From Oncomelania hupensis (lineage: Eukaryota; Mollusca; Gastropoda; Littorinimorpha; Pomatiopsidae): a DNA stretch of 64,000 bases. The stretch spans positions 49,553,858 to 49,617,857 of the forward strand of contig CM072525.1 of assembly GCA_036898135.1 (NCBI GenBank), in the 5' to 3' direction. This document shows positions 43,950-54,931 of the stretch, piece after piece. A program made the translations under genes and the position numbers. The notes under the pieces were generated by a model that ran no database searches, was not told where the DNA came from, and saw nothing but the letters and a program-made list of their open reading frames with translations. Every line of letters starts with the position of its first letter. Position 1 is the first letter of the stretch.

Positions 43950-44336
43950 CTTCGCTATCGAGACCTCCTCTTTTTGTGCTGTTTTAATCTCTTCCAGCCC
44001 TGGATTCGGGGCTAACTCGGGCTGGGGTGGTTGGGTTTTAGCCTGAGCCCTGGTGTGCACTGCAGCTATCTCTACAGTTTTAGGGGGCGTGCCTAAGAAC
44101 ACATACCTACATCCTAGCACTAGATCATACAGGGGTTTCTGTAAAACTGCTGCTTGGATTCGTCCTGTGACGTATCTGCTCTCTACTTCTAGAAGCCTGA
44201 AGCTATTGGCTTCTCCGTGGGCGGCCACATACATGTACCTATCTGCGACCTTGACCAGATCCCCCAGTCTTTCCGTGCCATGCTCTACTGAGAATGTTTA
44301 CAGCTCGGGGATCATGGTTTTGATCTCTTTGAGTCC
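43950..44336 (-). pseudogene. Gypsy element 2 duplicated gag-protease segment
   Basis: The frame 43692-44234 starts with a gag C-terminal piece (YVAAHGEANSFR) that jumps directly to the protease C-terminal half (YVTGRIQAAVLQKPLYDLVL), skipping the protease active site. This piece is a second copy of 44337-44525 plus part of 45010-45125. It is followed by the linker to the integrase zinc domain. The duplication has a period of about 336 bp. Confidence 0.75.
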
Positions 44337-44810
44337 TGGATTCGGGGCTAATTCGGGCTGGGGTGGTTTGGTTTTAGCCTGGGCCCTGGTTTGCACTGCA
44401 GCTATCTCTACAGTTTTAGGAGGCGTGCCTAAAAACACATACCTACATCCTAGCACTAGATCATTCAGGGGTTTCTGTAAAACTGCTGCTTGGATTCGTC
44501 CTGTGACGTATCTGCTGTCTACTTCTATCCAAGCTATTGGGCAAGTGGTCGTCGGTTTCGTCAAGTCTGCGCTTTGTAGTTCGACTGTCTTGTCCGTCAA
44601 GTCCACGCGCGATACAAGAGACTCGCAAACTATCGCGTCGTATGATAGACCGGTGTCATACAGACAGTTCGATTCTTTACCGTTGACCTTGACCGTGTCT
44701 GTCACCGATGGGTGATCTCCGATGGGGTGTTGCTTTGTACCGCTGCTTTGAGTTAGAACTCTATGAGCTGGCCGGCTTTCGCGCTCGTCCCTACGTTGTG
44801 CGGCCAACTT
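44337..44810 (-). pseudogene. Gypsy element 2 aspartic protease
   Basis: The 169-residue frame contains the active-site region NCLYDTGLSYDAIVCESL (DTG motif), a flap region and the terminal LNDLVLGCRYVFLG block typical of Gypsy proteases, ending in a TRAQAK-rich linker also seen in element 1. The enzyme would cleave Gag-Pol. It is positioned directly after the gag zinc knuckle and before the integrase. Confidence 0.8.
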
Positions 44811-45915
44811 GAAACATTCCGCGGTGGAGTGATTATTTCTGTTGCAGAACGAGCAATACCGTTTTTGTTCTGCGGGTCCTCTTTTTCCGAATTCCGCGTT
44901 GTGTCCTTAATTTTGCCCAGATCTGGGGTGATTTGGCCCATTCGCGGTGCGCTCTTCCCGGTGTGGGCTTCGTTTCTGTAGCTCTTTACCGTTAGGCGTT
45001 ACGTCTCGCCTGAAGCTCTTGGCTTCTCCGTGGGCGGCCACGTACCTATCTGCGACCTTGACCAGATCCTCCAGTCTTTCCGCGCCCTGCTCTACTGAGA
45101 ATGTTTTCAGCTCGGGGATCATGGTTTCCCGTAGCTGTTCCCACACTAATAGTTAGGTAAGTCCTTCATATGTCTTAGTAGTGGCTGACTGGCTAACCCA
45201 TTTATCCAGCATTGTGGAAAGACGATCTGCGCATAACTTTCTCCTTTCATTCTCCGATTGGTGCGGAATTTATCCCGGTAGCATTCTCCTGTGAGTTCGA
45301 ATTCTGTTAGGAGTGCCTCTTTTACTCTATGATAGTCAGTCACTCTGTCAGTCGGGAGCTTACTGTAGATGTCATATGCCTTTCCTCTAAGCCCTTGACT
45401 AAGCTTAAAAGACCAATGGGTGGGATCTAGTTTGTACTCTGTTGCTAGACGCTCTAACCTAGTTAGATAGAGATCTAGACCTTCTTCTCTTTCATTGAAT
45501 GGTCCCCAGTGGGAACGACATACCTAGTACAGGGTTGGAGGCTACATCTAGTTGATCTGAGTGGGGAGCGGTTGGGGCAAAACTTGAGGTGCCTAATCTC
45601 CTCAGTTCCAACTCATGCTGTCTTTCTTGTTCTTTCTCTTCTCTTTCTCTTTCTTTTTCTGCCCACCTCATAGTCCCATCTCCTAAATTCTGCTTCTCTC
45701 TCTGCTGCTATCTTCTTCTGTTCTGCTTCTAATTCTAGTTTCTTCTGGTCTGCTTCTCTCTCTAGTTTCTTCTGTTCTCTCTCTGCTGCTCTCTCTGCCT
45801 TAGCCTCCTGTTTCTCGACCTCTGCATTTATATGCGAAATTAAATCTGCTCCTGCTAAGTGTAATGCTTCTCTTAATTCCTTGAAGCGCAATCTCAAGGG
45901 TGCTGGGTCTGACAT
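44811..45915 (-). pseudogene. Gypsy element 2 gag
   Basis: The start is chosen at 45915 (MSDPAPLRLRFKELREAL), since upstream codons are random. A long Glu/Lys/Arg-rich coiled coil follows (repeats of EAEQKK/EREADQKK). Near 45150-45343 is the capsid-like segment with ALLTEFELTGECYRDKFR. Near 45050-45125 is a C-terminal gag block (LEDLVKVADRYVAAHGEA). Near 44820-44865, in a shifted frame, is a CCHC zinc knuckle (C-x2-C-x4-H-x4-C). At least two frameshifts (about 45610 and 45145) break it. In the family this protein assembles the virus-like particle and binds RNA. Confidence 0.8.
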
Positions 45916-46260
45916 TGTCAAAGTGTCTATGACCAACCTCTTAATCACGTGGAATACAAAAACACTAGCAAAATGGCAATTCAGTAAAAAATAACGCAAA
46001 GACAATAAAATTCGTAATCAATAGTAGAATAAAACAAGGGTCAAATGGCATACAACAGTTACTTAAGCAAAACCTGCAAAAGAGCAATGCAACATACAGG
46101 CACAAAATGAGTTGAAGCAAAAAAGTTCTTAAACAAAAGAATAGTGCACCAACACTGTCTCCTTGTCTTACAACTATTCTAAGTTATTCTACTGCTACTG
46201 TTACTGTTATCCCATTCTATTGTACACAGAACCGGTTATCCCCAGTTCCTATTCAACACA

Positions 46261-46279
46261 GATCCTGGCAGGCTCGCCA
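46261..46279 (-). other. Primer-binding site of Gypsy element 2
   Basis: On the minus strand TGGCGAGCCTGCCAGGATC lies 8 bases inside the 5' LTR end (CCGTCACA). TGG at the start and its position are as expected for tRNA-primed minus-strand synthesis. Which tRNA is not determined. Confidence 0.75.
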
Positions 46280-46287
46280 ATTAAGTA

Positions 46288-47755
46288 TGTGACGGTGGGT
46301 CTATTAGTCCTGGGCTCTGCACAATGGAATGCTATTACCCACTCGTCTATTGTCGATGGGGATCGCTAGTAAATCTCCCTGTGACTGAACTTAATACATT
46401 AATACGTTTAGCTCGGTCTGTGTTTAGGCCGGGGTACAGGGATAGAAAGTAAAATGGTAAAAGATCACTGTCACACTAGCTCTCACACTTGATAACAGTA
46501 AATATCACACATTTATTTCCTCTACTCTATACATGATCCGCTAAGTATGATACTAACTTAAAAGTTCAAATGTCTCTTCGAATGGTTCGCTTCTTGATAG
46601 TTCTATGCAGCAACTGTATCATCATCGGGTACTTGCTGATTTCTGCCCTAAGGATCAGAGTTCTGGAAGAGTGGACTACTGTGGTCCTTAGATAACAGGT
46701 TTGGTGCACTGAGTTAATATGCACTTAACTCAATGTTAGAAGAGCTGTGTTGTGGTTGATTCCTTGATGAGCTGTGTTGTTGTGGATTCTTCTCCTTATT
46801 ACTAGACTGTGGGCTCTCGTCGCGCATTGCTTGAGAAGCTGTGGCAGACCAACTTTCAGTGAAGACTTTTTCTTGTCTTTCGCCTAGTTGGGCTCACGAT
46901 ACGATGCCTGCTCGTCTGTAACATATGAGACGAAATTCTGCACCACCATGTACACTAGGTTTGTGCAGAGCGTCTCACTGAAGGCCGAAGTAGCCCTCAG
47001 TTATTAGCTCCACATCTCTATATATAAGCAACGAACATTCTGCTAAGAACATTCTGCTAAGTCCGTGGTCCACTGGAATCTCCACTCTAATTTCTAATAC
47101 ATATATAAATATAAATCATGGCTAACTATACAGATAGAGAATTACTTATTATTATACACATTCTCTGGTACAGCCACTGGTCTGCAAGAATACATATAGG
47201 CTAAACAACAGTGGGTCCGTAGGGTCTACCACATGGCGTCGGACCTGATCGTGTTCGCCACGTGGTCACGCAACGTTGGACTAACAATTAAATTCTAAAC
47301 ATGGCAAATTGCACAAACATAATTCAGTAATAATATCAATACAGCACGATGAGACAAAAGTATGTTCATTTACCTTTTTGACAATGTCAGGCCGTGGCTA
47401 ACTTAGTTGAATAGAGTTTTCAACAGTCCCTGCTTTTCTAGTCTTCAGTGGAGAGATTTCTTAGAGCTGAGCTCTGTACTCTAGGCAAGTTGAACAGCGA
47501 TTGACTCTCCTAAGCTGTCTGCCTCAACCGGGTAAAACTGGTAAACCTAAGAGCTCCGCTGTCCAGATTGGCCGACTGCTGCCTATCCGTAAGCTGAATG
47601 ATGTCATTACCTACTGCGCTATCATCAGTATAGAAATGTGTACCATACAGCAAACTTTTGTCATCTGCTGCAGGGTAACATTAACCTACTAAGGTTACAA
47701 CTGACTAAAGCAGGCAAAACTTAAAAGTGCTGGGTAAACTTAGCCTCTTCTTACA
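46288..47755 (-). mobile_element. Gypsy element 2, 5' LTR (1,468 bp)
   Basis: On the minus strand it begins TGTAAGAAGAGG (47755) and ends CCGTCACA (46288), TG...CA. Supported by end-to-end homology with the solo copy at 36216-37671 and partial copies at 17.0, 39.3, 48.5 and 52.9 kb, by the PBS immediately inside, and by downstream gag. A conserved ATTGTCAAAAAGGTAAATGA inside looks like a 5' splice donor. Confidence 0.85.
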
Positions 47756-48102
47756 CCAGATATGTCTGGAAATACAAAAACCATCATGATTCCTTCGCAT
47801 ACAATTAAAAATCAATAATAGCGGTTGACAAGACGAACAGTTGCGTTGGCATCCAAGCTTACCTATTGTTTCTTCGAAGTTGCAATCATTGCGTTTCGCA
47901 TACGACCCACGAATACATATTTAGATTCACTGATTCGTTAAGATTTGAACTTCCCTCGTTAAAGTATTGTATTTTTGTAATTTTATGTAATACAGAAATG
48001 AGGCAGAATGGCCTGTGAGTGTGTCTTTTATCATCCACTATGCTTATGTGGATTCGTTTTGTATATGTCAGCAAAGCATGTTTACATTTGTCGTATTTCA
48101 GT

Positions 48103-48225
48103 GCACAGGCTCTTGTATCTGGACTCGCGAGCGCGTATGCCTGTGACGCATCTCCCTTAGGTTATCTATAGATGCTTCACATGCATAGGCGCTCGCCTGT
48201 ACAGATACAAGCGCCTGTGTTTCAG
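48103..48225. repeat. Fold-back repeat
   Basis: The arms share CAGGC.CTTGTATCTG, CGAGCGC.TATGC and TCTATAGAT near the centre; the two halves pair over about 55 bp with mismatches. A single-arm relative (AGATACAAGCGCCTAT) is at 6225-6270. Confidence 0.75.
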
Positions 48226-48493
48226 TGTTACTGAGGCATCTATTGCGTTTTTGTGTTTCATTACAGTATACTGGAAAATTTAATACCATGTTTCGACGGG
48301 GCTGTGTGGATTTGCCAGTCCCTGTCGCCTGGATACACCACCAACCTTACCTACTATAAGAATATACATGCTCGTATATGTGGTATGTTGGGTATTTATT
48401 ATATGCCCTACTGTATGTATGTTATAAGCTATTTGTGACTTTTGTGACTTAGGGACGAATCGGTTCCCTTCACTGAGTTTTCTCGTTGGATGC

Positions 48494-50596
48494 TATCACG
48501 ATAGGCTAGTTCGACCCTGCACTAAGACTTTTCGCCTTAAATAGTTCAGCATGCTGTAGCCTGTGTAAATTAAAGTCACTGCCTAACAGACGACACAAGT
48601 CAGGGCTGTGCTAAGCATGTGTAAGCTAACTCTCGCTAGGATAGGCAGTGACCTCATCCTGCTGACGTATAGCCACCACCACCCGCTAGGAGGTGCTCAG
48701 ATCTGATGAGATCTTTGCGGGCTTTTGGCTGACCACACGGTTAGGTGGTCATTCTCTGTCTAAATCTCACACGAGAAGGAGCAATGCTCTGAAAGATCTC
48801 CCTAGCAGAAAGACTAAGCAGGTGACGGGTGAAATTCATTCATCGCAGTATAGCCACAGCCTGACATTGTCAAGAAGGTAAATGATCAATCTTTTGTTTC
48901 ATCGCGATTATTGATATTATTGTTGGATTATGTTTGTGAAGTCTTGCCACGTTTTATCATTGTGAATATTAGTAAAACTTTGCTTGACCACATGGCTGAC
49001 ACGCGCGACCGGTTTCAGCACCATGAGGTATCCCTTACGGACCCACTGTTGTTTCTCCCTTTGTATTCACAACTTTCCGGCACCTCTCATAAAAACTCGT
49101 GGGTATCGCCATTATAAATTAAAACGAGGTTAGCATGAAACCAAGTTCCGGTCTAGCTTGTTTTGCTTTTATCAAAGCTTGATGCGTGACTTTTAAATAT
49201 GGCAAATTGCCGAAAACGACGATTGTTAGAGCCAGAAAACGAGTGGGATAAGTATAAAAACGGTGGAGGAAGTACATGCTCAGTGAAAGGATGCAAAAAA
49301 CAATCATAGAGGCCTGTATTTGTGGCGACTTCGGAGGTGCGTCGATCATCGACAGAAAGTGAAACAGGACCTGAAGACTCTTGTAGTTTTCCATAGCTTC
49401 GCCGTCGCAACCTTCACAAAACACGAAGTAACTGACTATATGTTAGGCGAGCGTTGTGGCCAAGTGGGCTAAGGCGGGACTAACTTGCCTTGTCCACAAG
49501 CCAGAAACCAATGGTGTGTGACAGGTGTGGGTTCGAGCCAGCATCTGGGCGTTATGTTTTTTCCGAATAGTTTTCAAAAATTCACAAATAATGTTAGGTA
49601 GGTAGGGTTTAGGCGCGCCACTGGCGATAGAAAGGGATAATAAACTGCCGAAAAAAAAATAAAAATATGTGAGGGTACGATACAGGTGGCCAGTGACACA
49701 TGTTATTATTCTTGAATATTTGGAAATAACTCACTAAAACACGCGGAGAAAAAAAACGGAAGTATGTTTCATAGAGGGGATTCCCGTTGGTGCATAGGAT
49801 AGCAGAAAAGTGTGAATTATTGCAGACCAATGGCTGTACCGTAGAATGTGCATATTGTTAATTACTTCTCCATGTGTTTAGTTTAGCCACGATGTATGTA
49901 TATGTATAGGGATTATGTTGGAGATTCAAGTGGACCATGAACTTAGAAGAATGTTCGTCCCTTGTTAGTATAAGTGGAGCTATCACTGAGGGCTGTTTCT
50001 GCCATCAGTGAGACGCTTTGCACAACCTTAGTAAATAAGGTGTTGCAGAAACTCGTCTTATGTTTTGCAGATGAGCAGGCTTGTTGGTCCGATGCAGGCA
50101 ATAGACCACTAAGAGTTAACCCTAACATTCGGCCTGTAGGGGAACGTCGAGCACTGAGCTCCGATAGCCCACTAGTCAACAACCACGGAGGAAACACCAT
50201 CTCCACACTTCAACACATCAGCTAAGTGCTAGAAAAATTGCACTAACACTGATCTAGAAGGACTGTGCGGTAGTCCACTCTCCTGGAAAACTCACATTAA
50301 GCAAACCAGAACAAATAGCCCAATGATGAGACAGTAGCAAATATCAAGAACAGTAGCAGCATAGACCCATCAAGGAGCGAACTATTCGAAGTGAATTTGG
50401 ATATTTAAGTTAAGAGAGTGTTTAGAGAATTATGTATAGAGTAGATAAAATAAATGTGTGATATTCACTGTTAACAAGTGGCTGGACTACCTATGTTTCA
50501 TAGCTGTGTGAGAGCTAGTGTGTCAGTGGAGCTTTTACCATTTTCTCCCTATCTCTATAACCCTATCAGCACACAGACCGGGCTAAACATATAAAC
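48494..50596 (+). mobile_element. Gypsy LTR, plus orientation, split by an insertion and truncated
   Basis: Begins TATCACGATAGGCTAG at 48494, contains CTGACATTGTCAAGAAGGTA and CTTGACCACATGGCTGACA, is interrupted at about 49063-49815, then continues (CAGACCAATGGCTGTACC onward) to about 50596. There the LINE begins and the last ~200 bp of the LTR are missing. Confidence 0.8.
49063..49815. mobile_element. ~750-bp insertion with tRNA-like segment
   Basis: Absent from the equivalent position of the LTR copies at 36.2 and 46.3 kb. Ends CACAACTTTCCGGC and (inverted) CACACTTTTCTGC are similar. Inside, 49447-49552 resembles a Leu/Ser-type tRNA: A-box TGGCCAAGTGG and B-box GGTTCGAGCC about 75 bases later. 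Class uncertain (composite SINE or TIR element). Confidence 0.55.
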
Positions 50597-52895
50597 AGAG
50601 AAGAAAGGATAAGAGTACAGAAGAAACTTAGAGATGAAATTAGGCATGCTAAACTAGAGTATAAGGACAAAGTAGAGGAAAAGTTTAAGTCATGCAACAT
50701 GCGGGAGGCGTGGAATGGTTTAAAAGTATTGACTGGTCAAAATACGCCTAAGAGTAATTGTCAGCTTAGTGAAGAAAAGAGGAGCGAGTTTGCAGAAGAA
50801 CTAAATGACTTCTATTGCCGCTTTGAGCGTAGCGATGTAGCATACGGCCTGCTAAATGTGATATCTGATCAGCAAAGGGAGGGTGGAGGGATTAGCGGGA
50901 GATAACCTAGGCATCTTGGACTGTGAGATCCAGGCGAACGAAGTTGAGTCCCTTTTTCGTTAAGGTCAACCCCCGCAAAGATTTTGGCTCTGACAACGTC
51001 TGTGGTAAATTGTTAAAATCGTGTGCTTCCCAGATGTGTGAGGTTTTTAGCAAGTTGTTCACTTGGTCTTTAAAAACCTCTGTTGTCCCATCTGTGTGGA
51101 AAAATTCAACTATATGTCCCGTTCCCAAGTCAAGAAGCCCATCAGAACTAAATGATTATAGACCAGTAGCCCTCACTAGTATAGTGATGAAGTGTTTTGA
51201 ACGCATTGTGTTGAAGTTTCTCCTCCTTAGTACACAAACGTCCCTTGATCCACTTCAGTTTGCATACAGGCACAATAGATCAACCGATGACGCAACACTC
51301 ACTCTCCTCAACAATGCCTACGTCCACCTTGAACAACCTGGTTCTTTTGTTAGGATTCTATTCATAGACTTCTCTTCCGCTTTTAACACCAGACAACCCC
51401 ACCTCATGGCTCGCAAACTTCTGGCTCTGAATGTCAGCCCGAGACTGGTTCTTTGGATTGTCAACTTTCTTGTCAACCGCTCACAGTCTGTCCACTTTCA
51501 ACACTGTCTTTCTTCCTCCCGTTCCACATCCACTGGCTCTCCCCAAGGCACTGTTCTCTCCCCTGTTCTATTCACACTCTACACAAACGACTGCTCTGGC
51601 TCCATCGACACCCCTTTCATCAAATACTCTGACGACACCGCTATACAAAATCTCTCAAATTCTCACTCTGTCTATGTAGAAGAAGTCTCTAAGTTCACCG
51701 CATGGTGCCATGATAACTATCTCAACCTGAATGTAAAGAAGACAAAGAACTTATAATAGATTTCAGAAGAAACCCCGTTGCCATACCAGACTTGGAGATA
51801 GGGGGAGAAAGGGTGGAAAGAGTCAGTGAGTACAAATACTTAGGCTCCATTGTAGACAATAAACGCAATTCAATTTTAATTCCAACACAACAAGCATAGT
51901 CTACACAAGAAATGTCAATCCAGAATATATTGCCTTCAGAAGCTTCGTTCCATCAATGTCAGTCGTCCCGTCTTAACCAACTTTTACAGATGTTTTGTTC
52001 AGTCTGTTGTGACCTTTGGCTTCCTGTGTTGGTATGGAGGGTTGAGTGAGAAACACAAGAACGTATTGAACAGGATTGTACACGTCTGTGCGAAAGTGAC
52101 GGGTGAAAGGCAGGATGAATTGTGTGTGTTGTACGAACGTCAGGTTGAGCGAAAGGCATATCAGATTGCAAGTGACCCGAGCCATGTTCTGGCTACACAC
52201 TATGAACTCATGCCGTCAGGGCGCAGACATTGAATGCCAAAAATGTCCGCAGTGAGAGCAAGAAAGAGTTTTGTGCCCAATTCCATTCATGTTATGAATA
52301 TGTCGCGAGCAAGATTGTAGGAATGAGTGTTCATGATCTATGTACAATTGTGTTTATTGTGAGATTTTTTTTTCCTGATGCAATGTTTAAGTGATATTTG
52401 GAACGTATGCTAGTTAATAATGTTTGCTCCTAGCTACTATGGGTGTGTGCGTGTGTGTATGTGTGTGTGTTAATGTGTGTGTGTGAAGGATGAGAAGGTA
52501 TTTTGGAATAAACGTTGTAATAATATGCAGTGAGAAAGGCAAATTCTAGTCTATGTATCTTGGAGAAATGACATGTTTAGTGTTGGAATAAATGTGATAG
52601 TAAGTGTGCTGTGCGAAAGGCAATATTTAGTCTATGTATCTTAGAGAAATGACATGTTCAATGTTGGAATAAATGTGATAGTAAGTGTGATGTGCAAGAA
52701 CTTTAAAGTAATGTCCAGTCTATGTGTTGTATAAGCAGTAAGGAAATGAATATGTTGTGTTATATAATTATGTATGCATAATATGCTAATATGTTTCTTA
52801 GTTCTTGTCCATGTACTCTTAATTTTTATGTCGGATTGCAGACCATATATTGAATTTCTCAGTTTGAGATCAATAAAGTTATATTGTATTGTAAT
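50597..52895 (+). pseudogene. Second Rex1/CR1-like LINE
   Basis: 5'-truncated. It enters at the linker before RT (EERIRVQKKLRDEIRHAKLE, then MREAWNGLKVLTGQNTPKSN). RT spans 50923-51756 with LNDYRPVALTSIVMK, LQFAYRHNRSTDDA, TGSPQGTVLSPVLFTLYTND and a catalytic IKYSDDTAIQN (Ser where Ala is usual: Y-S-D-D). Frameshifts near 50905 and 51750. The C-terminal piece is at about 52009-52230 (LYERQVERKAYQIASDPSH). The 3' UTR has GT repeats and an ~86-bp direct duplication (GAGAAATGACATGTT at 52562 and 52649), then AATAAAGTTATATTGTATTG. It lies between two oppositely oriented LTR pieces. Confidence 0.88.
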
Positions 52896-53367
52896 GATAA
52901 AACATGGCAAGACTTCACAAACATAATCCAATAATAATATCAATAAATCGTGGTGAAACAAAAGAATGATTATTTACCTTTTTGACAATGTCAGACTCTA
53001 GCCATACTGCGATGAATTGAATTTCACCCGTCACCTGCATAGCCTACTGCTTGAGAGATCTTTCAGAGCGTTGCTCCTTCTCGTGTGAGGTTCAGACAAG
53101 GAATGCCCACCTAACCGTGTGGTCAGCCAAGGCCCGCGAAATCTCGTGAGATACCTGTAGTGCCTCTAACGGGGGGGGGGTCTGGCTATATGTCAGCTAG
53201 ATGAGGTCACTGCCTACCGAGTGAAGAGTTAGCCTTACCTATGCTTAGCACAGTCCTGACTTCTGTTGTCTGCAAGGCAGCTACTTTAAGTTACAAGGGC
53301 TACAGCTAGCAGGAACTATTTGAGGCGTGAAGCCTTAGTGCTGGGTCCAAACTAGCCTTGTGTGACA
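52896..53367 (-). mobile_element. Gypsy LTR fragment
   Basis: On the minus strand it starts TGTCACACAAGGCTAGTTTG (53367) and ends inside the LTR at the LINE tail (GCCATGTTTTAT). Same family as the 46.3-kb LTR. Confidence 0.8.
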
Positions 53368-53723
53368 CTGATTCACCCTATTTCAAATAATTCCAAATAA
53401 ACCTGGAAATACAAAATAACACTTCTATATTAGTCGTGATCTAAACCTTATATTGTAAAAGTATATAGTGTATTGACAATTCCTTTTATGTAGTTTTAAA
53501 GCACATGTAATGAAAACTAGGGGAAAATGTATGCCTGACCACATAGAACAGATTCACAGATCTGGCTCACCTGAGTGGACGTCCCGGTCATCTTAATGTG
53601 AAAAGCAATATTACTTCGCGTCTCCATGCAATGTTCGCTTCGGTATTCTTAAAACTCCAACTTAACAGAGCACTTTTGTTCTTGCACAGAATATTGTAAA
53701 TTGATTCCTTAAAAAGCATATAC

Positions 53724-53933
53724 GTGGGCTTTGCCCTTCTAGTTGTGCTACAAGTTTTAAGCATTAGTTCCATTTATCGTGGATTCGTCAAGTTTGCCGG
53801 TACAGTAGTAAAGCTTGTTCCTGTTTATACAGAGGGAAACTGTACCACCTTCGACGCTGACGCTAAGCAATGCTTTGCTTCCTACATAGAGGTATTCTTC
53901 GGATTCGATATGCCTTATCGATTGTGCGAGTAA
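53724..53933 (+). CDS. Weak candidate internal exon
   Basis: A 69-codon open frame with balanced composition and four cysteines (ends YIEVFFGFDMPYRLCE). The donor-like GAGTAAGT lies at its end (53928-53935) and a pyrimidine tract ending TTTGCCCTTCTAG just inside its start. I recognise no family; it may be chance. Confidence 0.2.
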   Translation: MGFALLVVLQVLSISSIYRGFVKFAGTVVKLVPVYTEGNCTTFDADAKQCFASYIEVFFGFDMPYRLCE

Positions 53934-54092
53934 GTTTCACGTCACACTTAAAGACCTTACAGACAACTTTGTTTATAAATAATATATGGGTCGAGCTAGT
54001 CGAGTGAGTAAATCATAGCTAACACATGCCGACAGCTGCTCGCGACAGCAAGTGCCCCTACTCTTTACAATGAGAGTGTAAACTCAGAAATA

Positions 54093-54522
54093 TGACGGCC
54101 TACTAGCGCCAAAACCGAGAGTTACCATTATCACGAGATAATTCAAATTAACATGTGTTCTGTGTAATATACAGAGATATCGGTAATCCAGAGTTTTAAT
54201 TAATAGTTATCAGTATTTGCCACGCCTTCCCAGCGCCAAAACCTGTTAATTACAAATATGATAAGATAATTACACATATCATAGGAAAATTACAATTATC
54301 AAGGGACCATTTCCATTATCATTGAAAAATTACAAATATTTTCCCATGTTTAATTTTCGAGTTTTGGCTCTAACAATCCGTCTGCATGTGAGCCAAAACC
54401 GAAAATTGTAATTTTCACTTCATAGTTACAATTTGTACGTGTTCATTGTAAATATGTCATTGATATTTATAATTATCACATGATATTTGTAAATATCAGG
54501 TTTTGGCGCTAGTAGGCCGTCA
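54093..54522. mobile_element. 430-bp MITE with 24-bp TIRs and TA target duplication
   Basis: Perfect 24-bp inverted ends beginning TGACGGCCTACTAGCGCC at 54093 and ending at 54522, each flanked by TA (54091-54092, 54523-54524). TA duplication suggests Tc1/mariner-type mobilisation. The interior is AT-rich with many ATTGTAATTATC-like units in both orientations. Confidence 0.8.
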
Positions 54523-54931
54523 TAATGTGTATTACACAGTACACGTGTTAATTACTATTATCACTGATACTTGTACATGCACGTTTTGGTGCTAGTAAGC
54601 CGCCTTAGTCAGAATTAAGCACGATCACGTAAAAATTGTAATTACGAAGTGAAAATTGTAATTATTATGTGATCATTACAATTTTCGGTTTTGGCGCATT
54701 TCCAGGAGGATTGCTAGAGTCAAAACTGAAAATAAAACATGATCACGCAAAGATATTTATAATTTTTTCAATGATAATTGTAATTATCCTTTGATAATTG
54801 TAATTATCCCTTGATAATTGTAATTATCCCTTGATAATTGTAATTATCCCTTGATAATTGTAATTATCCCATGATATTTGTAACTATCTAATGATTTTTG
54901 TAATTATCAGGTTTTGGCGCTAGTAGGCCGT
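54523..54931. repeat. Related MITE remnant with 20-bp near-palindromic tandem repeats
   Basis: Contains a further right-hand terminus (GGTTTTGGCGCTAGTAGGCC at 54908-54927) and a diverged one near 54582. At 54762-54880 about five tandem copies of TTGATAATTGTAATTATCCC occur; each holds the near-palindrome GATAATTGTAATTATC. Confidence 0.8.

Noticed and set aside
44053..44715. 220-residue plus-strand frame
   Set aside because: Antisense shadow of the duplicated protease region of Gypsy element 2.
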